Shown: piece after piece, positions 49,283 through 61,037 of the stretch
How positions within the stretch are numbered: the stretch's first letter is position 1
Layout: each line of letters starts with the position of its first letter
Source: Mycolicibacterium peregrinum
GTDB lineage: Bacteria; Actinomycetota; Actinomycetes; Mycobacteriales; Mycobacteriaceae
Assembly: GCF_001665785.1 (NCBI RefSeq)
Contig: NZ_LZSO01000013.1
Span: 222,416-286,415 of the forward strand
Length of the DNA: 64,000 nt
Direction of reading: 5' to 3'
Program-made: the position numbers and the translations under genes
The notes under the pieces: generated by a model
The model's input: only the letters and a program-made list of their open reading frames with translations
What the model was told of the DNA's origin: nothing
Database searches by the model: none

Positions 49283-50104
49283 TCAGACCTCCGTGCTCCG
49301 GGCGGCGACGACCTTGAACTCTGCCGACTTGAGCTTCTCGGCGACTGCAGGATCGGTTTCGAAAGTGAAATACTCCACCGTGGTGGTGGCGTCGCCTTCC
49401 AACGTCCCCGGATTCCCGCCCCTACTGAAAAACGTGCCACCAATCTGCGTGCGCTCGTCGGCGAATGCTCCGATGTCGACCCAGAAGTCGCGGGCGGTGT
49501 TCGTCTTGTTATGGAACTCGACCGGTATTTTGTTGCTCCACACCTTGTTACCGCCGCCGTCGAGCGTGTACTCGAACGCCCCGAACGTGACATCGAGTTC
49601 GTCGCGCAAGATTCTCTTGGTCGCATCGCCGTCAGCCGCCGCCGTCGACGCGCCGGATGAGCTCCCGGTGTTCGAATTGACCTCGATCAGAACCGAACTC
49701 ACCGCAAGAACAACGGCAACACCCGCGGCCACCACACCGGAAATCGCCAGTGCGGGAACCTCTGCCCTATCCCGGTGAGCCTGGCGCATCCCGATGATCC
49801 CCGCTGCAAGAGCTGTCAAGCCGATGACGGCCCCGATCAGGCCGAGCCAGAACGGGGCGTCGCTGTAGAACGGGACCAATACGAGTGCTACGCCGATGAT
49901 TCCGATCACCACGGACAGGATCGGCCACAGCGCACCGGCCGAGTTGGCTCGCGGCGACAACGGCTGACCGACCGGCGGCGGTGCCGCCAACCCAGCTTCG
50001 GGATACCCGTGCTGTTGTCCATGGGCCTGGCCGCCCGCCGCGAACGGATCACCGAACGGCGAATCGAACCCGCCGCCAGGCGGTTGCTGCCCGAAACCGG
50101 TCAT
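49283..50104 (-). CDS. Membrane-anchored exported protein, paralogue 2 of the array
   Basis: 273 aa. Glycine/proline/glutamine-rich N-tail (TGFGQQPPGGGFDSPFG) followed by three hydrophobic segments (LWPILSVVIGIIGVALVLV; FWLGLIGAVIGLTALAAGI; VVAAGVAVVLAVSSVLIEV). The outer domain carries LDVTFGAFEYTLDGG and ends SAEFKVVAA. ATG 50104 has GGAGGG 8 bp upstream. 19 bp after paralogue 1. Confidence 0.75.
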   Translation of the reverse strand: MTGFGQQPPGGGFDSPFGDPFAAGGQAHGQQHGYPEAGLAAPPPVGQPLSPRANSAGALWPILSVVIGIIGVALVLVPFYSDAPFWLGLIGAVIGLTALAAGIIGMRQAHRDRAEVPALAISGVVAAGVAVVLAVSSVLIEVNSNTGSSSGASTAAADGDATKRILRDELDVTFGAFEYTLDGGGNKVWSNKIPVEFHNKTNTARDFWVDIGAFADERTQIGGTFFSRGGNPGTLEGDATTTVEYFTFETDPAVAEKLKSAEFKVVAARSTEV

Positions 50105-50123
50105 CGCATATCCCTCCACATGC

Positions 50124-50888
50124 TCAGTAAGGCGAGCAACTTGCCTTGGTCACTTCGAATGTCCCGGTCCGCAACCGATCTGCGTCCTCGCGTTTGATGC
50201 TGCTCTGGCCCAGACTGAAGATGTTCTCGCGCGCGGTGGTTCCAGGATTGAGCCTCATGTCCAGCAGGTATCTACCCCGGATCTCGGCGCCCGCACCGTC
50301 GACCGCCCGTACGGTGAAGCGGCACGTGCGGGGGATGTCGCGCTTGCTGACCACCGTCATCTCGGCCAACGGATCCCGCACAATAAAGTCGCCGCCGTCG
50401 TCGCTGTACGGGCCGAAGCTGACGTCGACTTCGTCTTTGAGGACCGATTGGATGTCGTAGTTGTTCTCCGGGATCACCGTCGCCGGGGCCAACTTCTTCG
50501 AGGTCGTTGTCGTGGGGGCTGCGGATGCCGGTGCCGGTGCCGGCGTCCGATAGACGATGAAGAACATCACCGCGGCCAGGGCCATCGCGAGCACCGACAC
50601 CACGATTCCGGTGATCGCGCTGCCCGCGCCGCGCCCCTCGCGCTGTGCTGCCTGCAGGCCCAAGACGCCCGCGACGATGCCGAAGATCCCGACGGGTATC
50701 GCCACAAATCCGATACCGGCGGGAAAGAGCGCGACGGCCAAGGCGCAGATCCCGACGACCAACGCAATCAAGGGCCAACGGGAGCCCGCCGTCGACGGCG
50801 GCGAGGGGTCCGGCGGTGTGCTGAACGGCTGCAATGGGCTTCCGAATGTGCCGTTGTCGGCGGGCCAACCGCTTCCCCACTGCGTCAT
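50124..50888 (-). CDS. Membrane-anchored exported protein, paralogue 1 (first gene) of the array
   Basis: 254 aa. N-terminal tail rich in Pro/Ser, three hydrophobic segments (WPLIALVVGICALAVALFP; IPVGIFGIVAGVLGLQ; GIVVSVLAMALAAVMFFIV), a Pro/Ala/Thr linker, then the outer domain with VDVSFGPYSDDGG and terminal GTFEVTKASCSPY. It is unusual among the five in having two outer cysteines (RTCRF and ASCSP) that could form a disulfide. ATG 50888; upstream extension to 50981 is not supported. Confidence 0.75.
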   Translation of the reverse strand: MTQWGSGWPADNGTFGSPLQPFSTPPDPSPPSTAGSRWPLIALVVGICALAVALFPAGIGFVAIPVGIFGIVAGVLGLQAAQREGRGAGSAITGIVVSVLAMALAAVMFFIVYRTPAPAPASAAPTTTTSKKLAPATVIPENNYDIQSVLKDEVDVSFGPYSDDGGDFIVRDPLAEMTVVSKRDIPRTCRFTVRAVDGAGAEIRGRYLLDMRLNPGTTARENIFSLGQSSIKREDADRLRTGTFEVTKASCSPY

Positions 50889-51062
50889 CGCCCGACGAGC
50901 CCCCCGATCACGGTGAAAGTTACCTGTGAACACCCCTGCGCGAGCATCGTAACCGGCTCTGGCCTGGGGAGCTGACACCAATTTCCCCCTCGGCTCGGCC
51001 CGCCCAGCGACCTCGCCCGGGGGCCTACCGGCATGCCCCGAGACTCCCCCTGTGCAACAGTG

Positions 51063-51728
51063 ATGCGTGTGCCTTCGTATCTGCTCCGGGTCCAGCTAGA
51101 GGACCGACCAGGCAGCCTCGGCTCGCTCGCCGTGGCGCTCGGGTCGGTCGGCGCCGACATCCTGTCCCTCGACGTCGTCGAGCGCGGAACCGGCTACGCC
51201 ATCGATGATCTGGTCGTCGAACTGCCGCAGGGCTCGATGCCCGACACCTTGATCACCGCGGCCGAAAACCTCTCCGGCGTCTTTGTCGACAGCATCCGGC
51301 CACATACCGGTCTGCTGGAAGCGCACCGCGAACTTGAATTGATCGACCACGTCGCGGCGGCCCGTTCGAAGGCACAACGGCTGCAGGTGCTCGCCGAAGA
51401 AGCGCCACGAGTTCTGCGGGTCGGCTGGTGCACCGTGGTCCGGTCCACCGGGGACGCAGTGGAACGGGTCGCCGCGAGCCACGGAGCACCCGAGACCCAG
51501 GCACATTCGGCGCCGTGGCTGCCGTTGGAACGAGCTTCGACGCTCAACGGCACCGAGCCATGGGTGCCACAGGTCTGGAGTGACATGGACACCACGCTGG
51601 CCGCCGCGCCACTGGGCGACCACAACACCGCGATCCTGTTGGGCCGCCCAGGCGGTCCTGGGTTCCGGCCGTCGGAGGTGGCCCGGTTGGGTTACCTGGC
51701 CGGGATCGTCGCGACGATCCTGCGCTGA
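51063..51728 (+). CDS. ACT-domain protein (Rv3013-like)
   Basis: 221 aa. An N-terminal ACT domain (YLLRVQLEDRPGSLGSLAVA, then ADILSLDVVERG) is followed by a second domain of ~130 residues with a C-terminal AILLGRPGGPGFRPSEVARL segment, reminiscent of a GAF-like fold. It matches Rv3013, between gatC and ligA in M. tuberculosis. GTG 51060, ATG 51063 and GTG 51069 are all possible starts; no ribosome site decides. An amino-acid-sensing role is inferred from the ACT domain only. Confidence 0.82.
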   Translation: MRVPSYLLRVQLEDRPGSLGSLAVALGSVGADILSLDVVERGTGYAIDDLVVELPQGSMPDTLITAAENLSGVFVDSIRPHTGLLEAHRELELIDHVAAARSKAQRLQVLAEEAPRVLRVGWCTVVRSTGDAVERVAASHGAPETQAHSAPWLPLERASTLNGTEPWVPQVWSDMDTTLAAAPLGDHNTAILLGRPGGPGFRPSEVARLGYLAGIVATILR

Positions 51729-51734
51729 ACCGAA

Positions 51735-53873
<2,139 letters not shown>

Positions 53874-53911
53874 TTATCGGAGCAGTCTGACGCCCCCACT
53901 AACCTTGGGGC

Positions 53912-54313
53912 ATGCCGCACCCGATCATGTTCAGCGACGACGACTTGGGCCTGGCCGAACTTCGCACCGTGGCCCTGGGATTTCCCGAGGCCTTCGAGAA
54001 GGTCTCGTGGGGCCGTCCGGTGTTCTGCGCGCCGAAGATGTTCGCCATGTACGGCGGGAACGTCAAACCGGAGAGCCGCGGCGAGATGGTGCCGTATCCA
54101 CATTCACTGCTGATCAAGGTGGACGAGAGCGACCGCCGGGCGCTCGAACAGGACAGCCGCTTCTTCTTTCCCGCCTACATGGGCCCCTTCGGCTGGCTCG
54201 GTCTGGACTTCACTGCGGCGAAGGTGGATTGGACCGAGGTCCGCGAACTCATCGACGCCTCGTTCCGCCTGGTCGCCTCACGCCGGCTCATCAAACAACT
54301 CGACGAGAACTGA
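53912..54313 (+). CDS. MmcQ/YjbR-family protein
   Basis: 133 aa, MmcQ/YjbR-like CyaY-fold protein: LRTVALGFPEAFEKVSWGRPVF at the N-terminus and LIDASFRLVASRRLIKQL at the end. Such proteins are widespread and of unknown function, with DNA-binding or nucleic-acid roles suggested. ATG 53912 follows TAACCT (53900-53905) by 6 nt, so probably leaderless. Divergent from ligA, 12 bp before the acyl-CoA ligase gene. Confidence 0.8.
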   Translation: MPHPIMFSDDDLGLAELRTVALGFPEAFEKVSWGRPVFCAPKMFAMYGGNVKPESRGEMVPYPHSLLIKVDESDRRALEQDSRFFFPAYMGPFGWLGLDFTAAKVDWTEVRELIDASFRLVASRRLIKQLDEN

Positions 54314-54325
54314 TCGGAAACAGCC

Positions 54326-55900
54326 ATGAGTGTTGCCAGCCCATTCCCCGACGTCGACCTGCCGACTGTCAGCGTCTACGACTACCTGTTCGCCGACATG
54401 TCCCCGGCCGACGCGGACCGGATCGCCTTGGTGGACGCCAAGTCCGGTACCGAAACCAGCTACGGCGATCTGGTCAGCCGGATCGACGCGTTCGCCGGCG
54501 GGTTGGCGGCCCGCGGGATCGGTGTGGGTGACGTGGTCGCCCTGCTGTCCCCCAACAGTTCGGGTTTCGCGATCGCGTTCCACGGCATCCTGCGCGCCGG
54601 CGCCACCGCCACCACCGTCAACGCACTGTTCACAGCGCGGGACATCACCAAGCAGCTCAAGGATTCGAAGGCCGGCCTGCTGGTCACGGTGAATGCGCTG
54701 GTGCCCCAAGCCCTCGAGGGAGCGCTGGGAGCCGGCCTGACCGAGAGCCGGGTGGTGGTGCTCGACGGCGCCGGCCTCGGCGCAGACGGCCCCGCACCCG
54801 AGGTGAGCTTCGATCCGGCCACCCATCTCGCGGCGCTCCCCTACAGCTCGGGCACCACGGCCAACCCCAAAGGGGTGATGCTCACTCACGCCAACCTGAC
54901 CGCCAACGTCGCTCAGATCCGCCCGTTGCAGGGTCTGACCTCCGATGACCGGCTGTTGGCGGTGCTGCCGTTCTTCCACATCTACGGCATGACGGTGCTG
55001 CTCAACGCCGCCCTGCATGCGCGCGCCCAACTGGTCATCATGCCGTCGTTCGATCTCGCTGAATTCCTGGGCAACATCGCGAACCGCCGGTGCACGTTCG
55101 TCTACATCGCCCCGCCGGTGGCGGTCGCGCTGGCCAAGCACCCGCTGGTCGATTCCTACGACCTGTCCTCGCTACGGGCCGTCCTCTCCGGTGCCGCCTC
55201 CCTCGACGCCGACCTGGGACGTGCCGTGGCAGACCGATTGAGCTGCACGGTGTCCCAGGGATACGGCATGAGTGAATTGAGTCCGGTCAGCCACATCACC
55301 CCGCACGACGGCGGACTGGCGGCGGTCGGCACGGTGGCGCCGCTGGACTCCTGCGGCTGGACCGTCCCCAACGGCGTGAGCAAGCTGGTCGACCCCGACA
55401 CCGGCAAGGAGATCGAGATCCCGGCAGAGGGTTTGAGCGAAACCGGCGAACTCTGGTTCAAGGGCCCCAACGTGATGGCCGGCTATCTCAACAACGAGGC
55501 GGCCACGCAGGAGACCATTGACGCCGACGGCTTCCTGCACACCGGAGATCTGGCGCAGGTCGATTCCCACGGCTGCGTCTACGTCGTCGACCGGCTGAAG
55601 GAACTCATCAAGTACAAGGGCTACCAGGTGCCACCGGCCGAACTGGAGGCCGTGCTGCTGGGCCATCCCGGCATCGCCGATGCCGCGGTGATCGGGGTGC
55701 AGGACCGGGAATCCGGTGAGGAAGTACCGAAAGCCTTTGTGGTCCAACAACCTTCATCCGAATTGAGCGCCGCTGAAGTGATGGCCTTCGTGGCCGGCCT
55801 GGTGGCCCCCTACAAGAAGGTGCGCCAGGTCGAATTCATCGACGCGATCCCCAAGTCGTCGGCCGGCAAGATCCTGCGCCGGGAGTTGCGGGGCCGCTAG
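54326..55900 (+). CDS. AMP-dependent acyl-CoA synthetase/ligase (4-coumarate-CoA ligase-like)
   Basis: 524 aa adenylate-forming enzyme. The P-loop-like motif is YSSGTTANPKGVMLTH, followed by LPFFHIYGMTVLLN, SQGYGMSELSPVSHI, GELWFKGPNVMAGYL, the hinge DRLKELIKYKGYQVPPAELE and the catalytic lysine in SSAGKILRREL. It activates a carboxylic acid, aromatic or medium/long-chain; the sequence is closest in style to 4CL-type FadD proteins. The substrate is not assigned. A palindromic repeat (55907-55956) follows its stop. Confidence 0.9.
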   Translation: MSVASPFPDVDLPTVSVYDYLFADMSPADADRIALVDAKSGTETSYGDLVSRIDAFAGGLAARGIGVGDVVALLSPNSSGFAIAFHGILRAGATATTVNALFTARDITKQLKDSKAGLLVTVNALVPQALEGALGAGLTESRVVVLDGAGLGADGPAPEVSFDPATHLAALPYSSGTTANPKGVMLTHANLTANVAQIRPLQGLTSDDRLLAVLPFFHIYGMTVLLNAALHARAQLVIMPSFDLAEFLGNIANRRCTFVYIAPPVAVALAKHPLVDSYDLSSLRAVLSGAASLDADLGRAVADRLSCTVSQGYGMSELSPVSHITPHDGGLAAVGTVAPLDSCGWTVPNGVSKLVDPDTGKEIEIPAEGLSETGELWFKGPNVMAGYLNNEAATQETIDADGFLHTGDLAQVDSHGCVYVVDRLKELIKYKGYQVPPAELEAVLLGHPGIADAAVIGVQDRESGEEVPKAFVVQQPSSELSAAEVMAFVAGLVAPYKKVRQVEFIDAIPKSSAGKILRRELRGR

Positions 55901-55906
55901 ACCACC

Positions 55907-55956
55907 TTGTCACGCCAGCGTGGCACTCGGTGTCGACAGCCACGCCGGCGTGACAA
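55907..55956 (+). repeat. Palindromic intergenic repeat, copy C
   Basis: Best-preserved copy: arms TTGTCACGCCAGCGTGGC (55907-55924) and GCCACGCCGGCGTGACAA (55939-55956) match at 17 of 18 positions with a 14-nt centre. It lies between convergent genes and may also act as their terminator. Confidence 0.85.
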
Positions 55957-55975
55957 TGGGCGTGCGAGACGTTCG

Positions 55976-56299
55976 CTACTCCTCGACGTAGGCCCGCAGG
56001 CGGTCGATCGCGCTGTCCCAGCGCTGCGACAGCGCCGTCAGGTAGTCGCTGGCCTGCACCAGCGGCTCGGGCTGGATCCGCCAGATGCGTTCGCGGCCCT
56101 TGCGGTCGCTGGTCACCAGCCCCACCGCCTCCAGTAGCAGCAAGTGCTTGGTCGCGGCCTGCCGCGTCACCGGAATCACCTGCGTCAGTTGCACTGTCGA
56201 GCACGGCCCGCCCTCGCACAATCGGGTGACGATGCGCAGCCGGTTGGGATCGCCGAGCGCGTCAAAAAGTGGTGCGCGCTCGGCGACAGCGGCCGTCAC
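55976..56299 (-). CDS. ArsR-family transcriptional regulator
   Basis: 107 aa winged helix protein: APLFDALGDPNRLRIVTRLC, then recognition region IPVTRQAATKHLLLLEAVGLV. It has no metal-binding cysteine cluster of the classic ArsR type. GTG 56299 overlaps the stop of the AHSA1 gene (GTGA). Likely autoregulates the pair through the twin palindromes upstream of the AHSA1 gene. Confidence 0.87.
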   Translation of the reverse strand: MTAAVAERAPLFDALGDPNRLRIVTRLCEGGPCSTVQLTQVIPVTRQAATKHLLLLEAVGLVTSDRKGRERIWRIQPEPLVQASDYLTALSQRWDSAIDRLRAYVEE

Positions 56300-56790
56300 A
56301 CCGGCTCGCCGAGTGCGAGGTACCTGCGCACCAACTCGGCCTGATGTGCCCAGCCCTCGGCGTTGGCCTCGAATGCCGACCTCCGCCGCGCCTCGGGAAT
56401 CGCATCGAATCCGGATTCGACGATGCGCAACAACACGCCGCCATCGGATTCGGTCAAGGTGAACTCCACGAGCGTCGTGGGCGCCTCGGGCTCGCGGGAG
56501 CCCGGTTCGACGGCGTAGGGATGCCAGCGGTAAGCCAACCGGTGCGGCGCCTCCACCGCCACGATGTGCCAGGCGTCGGCCTCCCCGGCGTAGGGCTCCT
56601 GCATCGCCGCAACATCCTCGTCGACCTCGGTCGGGGTCATCACCCCGTTGACCGATTTCCCGGCGACGAACGGCCCGTCGAAGCGCACGCCGAACCAGCG
56701 GCCGAACTCCTCCGAATTGCTGATGGCCCGCCAGACCCGGTCCAGCGGCGCCTTGAGCAGAACTTCTTTTTCGATCCGGTCGGTACTCAT
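56296..56790 (-). CDS. SRPBCC/AHSA1-domain protein
   Basis: 164 aa START-like fold: IEKEVLLKAPLDRVWRAIS at the start and VEFTLTESDGGVLLRIVESGF in the middle. ArsR-AHSA1 gene pairs are frequent in bacteria, with the second protein a presumed ligand carrier or effector. ATG 56790 with AAAGG upstream; a TTG at 56796 is rejected. Confidence 0.85.
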   Translation of the reverse strand: MSTDRIEKEVLLKAPLDRVWRAISNSEEFGRWFGVRFDGPFVAGKSVNGVMTPTEVDEDVAAMQEPYAGEADAWHIVAVEAPHRLAYRWHPYAVEPGSREPEAPTTLVEFTLTESDGGVLLRIVESGFDAIPEARRRSAFEANAEGWAHQAELVRRYLALGEPV

Positions 56791-56792
56791 AT

Positions 56793-56854
56793 GCAACCTT
56801 TCAGTTGCTTTTCAGCGTAGGAGCATCCGCAATCAAGCGCAACCTTTTAGTTGC
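56793..56854. promoter_or_regulatory. Twin ArsR operator candidates
   Basis: Two near-identical 16-bp dyads, GCAACCTTTCAGTTGC (56793-56808) and GCAACCTTTTAGTTGC (56839-56854), spaced 46 bp apart just upstream of the AHSA1-arsR operon; one lies at the ribosome site and the other near the expected promoter. Confidence 0.75.
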
Positions 56855-56858
56855 TTTT

Positions 56859-57869
56859 TCAGATCGCGTCTGGATCTTCGGCGAAGGCGTCGGCTGCCGT
56901 TTGCGTGAGTTCCAGCGCGGTGCGCGCCCACTTCGCGGTGGCGCCGGCCAGCCCACAGGATGGTGTGACGCCGATCCGGTCACGCAGGACCGGCCTGCCG
57001 AAACCGAGTCGGTCCGTCAGCGCCGCGGCCGCCTTGGCAACCTCTTCTGCCGAGGACCTGCCTTCGGGAGCCGTCGAGGGCACCACGCCGAGCAACACGG
57101 TGCGGCCCGAGTCGACGAACTCCCCGATTCCGTCCAGATCAGCGGGCGTCAAGGTCGAAACATCGACCGATATGGCGTGAACAGCACTGCGTAACAACGC
57201 CTTCCACGGCAGATCGGGCGCACAGCTGTGCAGGGCGACTTCCGACCCGGTCGCAGCCACGCACGCGTCGAGCAGGTTCATCGCCAGCGGCTCATCCACC
57301 GGATGCACGGGCGTGAAACTGGTGACCCCGGACAGCCGCCCTGCCAGCGCAGCGGGCAGCGACGGCTCGTCCAGCTGGACCACCACCGGGGTTTCCAACC
57401 GCCGGGCCACCTCGGCCCGGTGAACCGCCAAACCCTCGGCCAGTGACGCCGAAAGATCCCGCAGCGCACCGTGATCGGTGATCGCGCGATGCCCGTTGGG
57501 CAGCTCCAGCTGGGCCGCCAGCGTGATCGGGCCCGGAGCCTGCACCTTCACCGCACGCCCACTACCCCGCAGGCCGGCGCGCTCCCACGCCTCCTCCAGC
57601 GCGTCGATGTCCTCACCGAGCAGGCTCACCGCCCGGCGCAGCGCAGCGCTACGACCACCGGCGATGCGGTAACCGCGCGGCACGGTGTCGATACCGATGT
57701 CGACCAGCAGGGCCCCGGCGCGGCCGATCAGATCGGCACCGATCCCCCGGGCCGGCAGTTCCACGAGGTGCGACAGATTGTGCAGCTCCCCTACGACGAC
57801 CTCAGCTGCGGCCCGCGCCTCGGTCCCCGGCCAGGAACCGACACCGGTCGCTGTGGCGAAGGCGCTCAC
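56859..57869 (-). CDS. Cobalamin-independent methionine synthase-like protein (Rv3015c-like)
   Basis: 336 aa, similar to the catalytic half of MetE. Possible metal/active-site regions are [12 protein letters not shown] and [11 protein letters not shown] (His, Cys). N-terminus [18 protein letters not shown]. It is much shorter than full MetE, so it is probably not a housekeeping methionine synthase. GTG 57869 overlaps the mnmA stop (GTGA), linking it to tRNA thiolation genes. The real substrate is unknown. Confidence 0.82.
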   Translation of the reverse strand: MSAFATATGVGSWPGTEARAAAEVVVGELHNLSHLVELPARGIGADLIGRAGALLVDIGIDTVPRGYRIAGGRSAALRRAVSLLGEDIDALEEAWERAGLRGSGRAVKVQAPGPITLAAQLELPNGHRAITDHGALRDLSASLAEGLAVHRAEVARRLETPVVVQLDEPSLPAALAGRLSGVTSFTPVHPVDEPLAMNLLDACVAATGSEVALHSCAPDLPWKALLRSAVHAISVDVSTLTPADLDGIGEFVDSGRTVLLGVVPSTAPEGRSSAEEVAKAAAALTDRLGFGRPVLRDRIGVTPSCGLAGATAKWARTALELTQTAADAFAEDPDAI

Positions 57870-58936
57870 GCGCGTGCGATGGTCGCGCTGGCGATGACCT
57901 CGTCGCCCTCGGCATCGGGTCGGTACAGCACCACGGTCTGCCCTGGAGCGACCCCGCGCAGCGGCGCCCGTAGGGACAGCACCAGCCTGCCGTCGCACAG
58001 CTCGGCCACCGCGTCGGTGATGCCGCCGTGCGCGCGCACCTGAATCTGGCATTCCACCGGTCCGTCGAGCGGGGTCCCGCTCGTGAATACCGGCTTGTCG
58101 CCGAACAACTCCCGCACCTCGAGATCCTCGACAGGCCCGACCCGCACCGTGCCCGTCTCGGCGTCGATCGCGGTGACATACCGCGGCCGGCCATCGGCTC
58201 CCGGTCCCGGAATGCCCAGGCCCTTGCGCTGCCCGATCGTGAAACCGTGCACGCCTTCGTGTTCGGCGAGCACCGTGCCGTCGTTGTCGAGCACCGCTCC
58301 GGGCCTGATGCCGATACGTGCGCCCAGGAACGCCTGGGTGTCCCCCGACGGAATGAAGCAGATGTCATGACTGTCAGGCTTTTTCGCGACTGCCAGGCCA
58401 CGCTCGGCGGCCTCGGCCCGGATCTTCGGCTTGGGCGTGTCACCGATCGGGAAGATCGCGTGAGCAAGCTGCTCGGCCGTCAGCACACCCAGTACATAGG
58501 ACTGGTCCTTGTCGGCGTCGACGGCGCGGCGCAACCGGCCGTCCTCCAGTCGCGCGTAGTGACCGGTGGCCACCGCATCGAAACCGAGAGCCAGGGCGCG
58601 GGCCGCCAGCGCGGAGAACTTGATCCGTTCATTGCACCGGACGCAGGGGTTGGGGGTCTCGCCGCGGGCGTAGGACTCGACGAAGTCGTCGATCACGTCA
58701 TCCTTGAAGCGGTCGGCGAAATCCCATACATAGAACGGGATGTCGAGGATGTCGGCCACCCGGCGGGCATCGCCCGCGTCTTCCTTGGAGCAGCATCCCC
58801 GCGATCCGGTGCGCAACGTGCCGGGAGCCGACGAGAGCGCCATGTGCACTCCGACGACGTCGTGACCGGCGTCGACCATCCGGGCTGCGGCCACCGAGGA
58901 ATCCACGCCGCCGCTCATCGCGACCAGGACTCTCAT
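57866..58936 (-). CDS. mnmA: tRNA-specific 2-thiouridylase
   Basis: Installs sulfur at U34 of tRNA-Lys, -Glu and -Gln; 356 aa. The PP-loop is [12 protein letters not shown]; the catalytic cysteines lie in [12 protein letters not shown] and [13 protein letters not shown] 58936 overlaps the iscS stop (ATGA), so it is coupled to its sulfur donor. Two of its tRNA substrates (Glu, Gln isoacceptor family) are represented elsewhere in the window. Confidence 0.96.
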   Translation of the reverse strand: MRVLVAMSGGVDSSVAAARMVDAGHDVVGVHMALSSAPGTLRTGSRGCCSKEDAGDARRVADILDIPFYVWDFADRFKDDVIDDFVESYARGETPNPCVRCNERIKFSALAARALALGFDAVATGHYARLEDGRLRRAVDADKDQSYVLGVLTAEQLAHAIFPIGDTPKPKIRAEAAERGLAVAKKPDSHDICFIPSGDTQAFLGARIGIRPGAVLDNDGTVLAEHEGVHGFTIGQRKGLGIPGPGADGRPRYVTAIDAETGTVRVGPVEDLEVRELFGDKPVFTSGTPLDGPVECQIQVRAHGGITDAVAELCDGRLVLSLRAPLRGVAPGQTVVLYRPDAEGDEVIASATIARA

Positions 58937-60147
58937 GCGAAGGTCCTTCCCGCACTGGCCAGTGCCGCCTGGCGGGCCCGCTCGACCGCCGCCGGCAACA
59001 CCTCCAGCACCGCATCAACATCGGCATCGGTGCTGGTGTGCCCCAACGAGAATCGCAATGATCCTCGCGCGGTGGCCGGGTCGGCACCCATCGCGATCAG
59101 AACGTGTGACGGCTGCGCCACGCCGGCTGTACACGCCGAGCCGGTGGAGCATTCGACGCCCTTGGCGTCGAGCAGCATCAGCAGCGAATCCCCCTCGCAG
59201 CCACGGAAGGTGAAGTGCGTGTTGGCGGGCAACCGGCCGGCTCCGCGGGGCCCGTTCAGGTAGGTGTCCTCGATCATCGACAGCACGCCCTCGATCAGCC
59301 TGTCCCGCAACGCCTGCACCCGCGAGCTGTGTTCGGCCAGCCCCCCGATGGCCACCTCGGCCGCCGCAGCCATCGCCACGGCACCGGCCACATCCGGGGT
59401 CCCGGAGCGTACGTCGCGCTCCTGACCGCCACCGTGCAGCAGGGGCACGCACGCGGTGTCTCGACGCAGGACCAGCGCGCCGACGCCCATCGGGCCGCCG
59501 AACTTGTGGGCGGCCACGCTCATCGCCGCCAATCCGGTCTCGCCGAAATCGACGGGGACCTGGCCAACGGCCTGAATGGCGTCGCTGTGCATCGGGATGT
59601 CGAACTCGGCCGCGATGGAAGCCAGTTCGGCGATCGGCATGATCGTGCCGACCTCATTGTTGGCCCACATGATGCTGACCAGGGCAACGTCAGCGGGTCC
59701 GTCACCGGCCTCGAGCGCCGAGCGCAGTGACTCGGGTGCGACGACGCCCTCGGCGTCGACGGGGAGCCAGGTCACCTCGGCGTCCTCATGGTCGACAAGC
59801 CACTGCACGGCATCGAGAACCGCGTGGTGCTCGACGGCGGTCGTGACGATGCGGCGCCGCTTCGGCTCGGCGTCGCGGCGGGCCCAGTAGATGCCCTTGA
59901 CCGCGAGGTTGTCGCTCTCGGTGCCACCGGCGGTGAAGATCACCTCAGACGGGCGGCAGCCCAGCAGGCGGGCCAGCGTCTCGCGGGCCTCCTCCATCCG
60001 GCGCCGCGCCAGACGCCCCGACCCGTGCAGCGAGGAGGCATTGCCCACACTCGCCAGCGCAGCCGTCATCGCTTCTATGGCGGCTGGGTGCATCGGGGTG
60101 GTGGCGGCGTGATCGAGATAGACCGGCCTGCCCGCGGAGGAGCTCAT
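58933..60147 (-). CDS. iscS: Cysteine desulfurase
   Basis: PLP enzyme that takes sulfur from cysteine for MnmA and Fe-S assembly; 404 aa. Features are [18 protein letters not shown], the PLP lysine in [12 protein letters not shown] and the catalytic cysteine loop in [11 protein letters not shown]. The start is ATG 60147 with GGAGAGG upstream; the much longer open frame to 61197 covers plsC antisense-frame noise. Order matches Rv3025c. Confidence 0.96.
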   Translation of the reverse strand: MSSSAGRPVYLDHAATTPMHPAAIEAMTAALASVGNASSLHGSGRLARRRMEEARETLARLLGCRPSEVIFTAGGTESDNLAVKGIYWARRDAEPKRRRIVTTAVEHHAVLDAVQWLVDHEDAEVTWLPVDAEGVVAPESLRSALEAGDGPADVALVSIMWANNEVGTIMPIAELASIAAEFDIPMHSDAIQAVGQVPVDFGETGLAAMSVAAHKFGGPMGVGALVLRRDTACVPLLHGGGQERDVRSGTPDVAGAVAMAAAAEVAIGGLAEHSSRVQALRDRLIEGVLSMIEDTYLNGPRGAGRLPANTHFTFRGCEGDSLLMLLDAKGVECSTGSACTAGVAQPSHVLIAMGADPATARGSLRFSLGHTSTDADVDAVLEVLPAAVERARQAALASAGRTFA

Positions 60148-60194
60148 AACCTCTCCAGGATAGCCGCTGGCAGGCGACCCGCCCGCCAGCCGCC

Positions 60195-61037
60195 TCAGGC
60201 CACCAGAATGTGCGCTGGAGCTCCAGGAAGCTCCTGGTGACCCCGCACCACCGCCTCGCAGCGTCCGGCCAGCGCCCGGCGGTCCTCTCCGGGCAGTTGC
60301 AGCGACCCGACGTGGACGTGACACACCGTGCGACGCGCGGTGATGACCCGCCGGACCGACCGCAACAGGGTGTCCTCGCCCACAAAGGCCGGAATGGTCG
60401 ACGGGCGGCCGTCGCGGTGGCGGTAGTCCAGCCGCAGTGGCTGCACCGGCCGGGCCGCATCGATCGCGGCCTGGAACATCGCCGGCCGGAACGGTCCGTA
60501 CGCCAGTCCACACCAGGTGGTGCCCTCCGGGAAGGCCACCACGGTGTGTCCGGCCCGCAGACGTTCGGCCACGGTGTTGACCACCGCAGGCAGTCGGCGC
60601 AGGCTGCCCCGGTCGATCGGGATCACCTTCATCACCCGGGCCAGCCGGCCCAGCGCGGGCCATTCCACCAGATCCGCACGGGCCACGAAGGAGCCCGGAA
60701 GCACTGCCCCGACCGTGAAGATATCCAGCCAGGACACGTGACCGGTTACCACGAGCACCCCTTGCAGATTGCGAATAGGGCCGCCCGACAAGGCGATTCG
60801 TACACCGAAGCAGCGCAGCATCAGCCGGCAGTAGAACCGCTGCAGGTGCCAGCGGCCCGGCATCGGCACTGCCAGCAGTACCGCCCCCGGGAACAGGACA
60901 ACCGCCATGACGACGCGCACCGTGGTGCGTACCCACACCACCGGCCGCCTGCCGGCGTCCGCACTGTCTACGTGCACACAGCTGGAGTCGCACGACGCCC
61001 TGGGCAACCATGGGTGCTGGACGTTCGCGGCGGTCAC
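60195..61037 (-). CDS. 1-acylglycerol-3-phosphate acyltransferase family protein (PlsC/OlsA-like)
   Basis: 280 aa. One hydrophobic N-terminal anchor ([19 protein letters not shown]), acyltransferase block I GHVSWLD (HX4D type), and block [15 protein letters not shown]. It transfers an acyl chain to a lysolipid. GTG 61037 overlaps the stop of the upstream GNAT gene (GTGA). The pairing with an OlsB-like protein suggests it could acylate lyso-ornithine lipid as well as, or instead of, lysophosphatidate. Corresponds to Rv3026c. Confidence 0.86.
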   Translation of the reverse strand: MTAANVQHPWLPRASCDSSCVHVDSADAGRRPVVWVRTTVRVVMAVVLFPGAVLLAVPMPGRWHLQRFYCRLMLRCFGVRIALSGGPIRNLQGVLVVTGHVSWLDIFTVGAVLPGSFVARADLVEWPALGRLARVMKVIPIDRGSLRRLPAVVNTVAERLRAGHTVVAFPEGTTWCGLAYGPFRPAMFQAAIDAARPVQPLRLDYRHRDGRPSTIPAFVGEDTLLRSVRRVITARRTVCHVHVGSLQLPGEDRRALAGRCEAVVRGHQELPGAPAHILVA

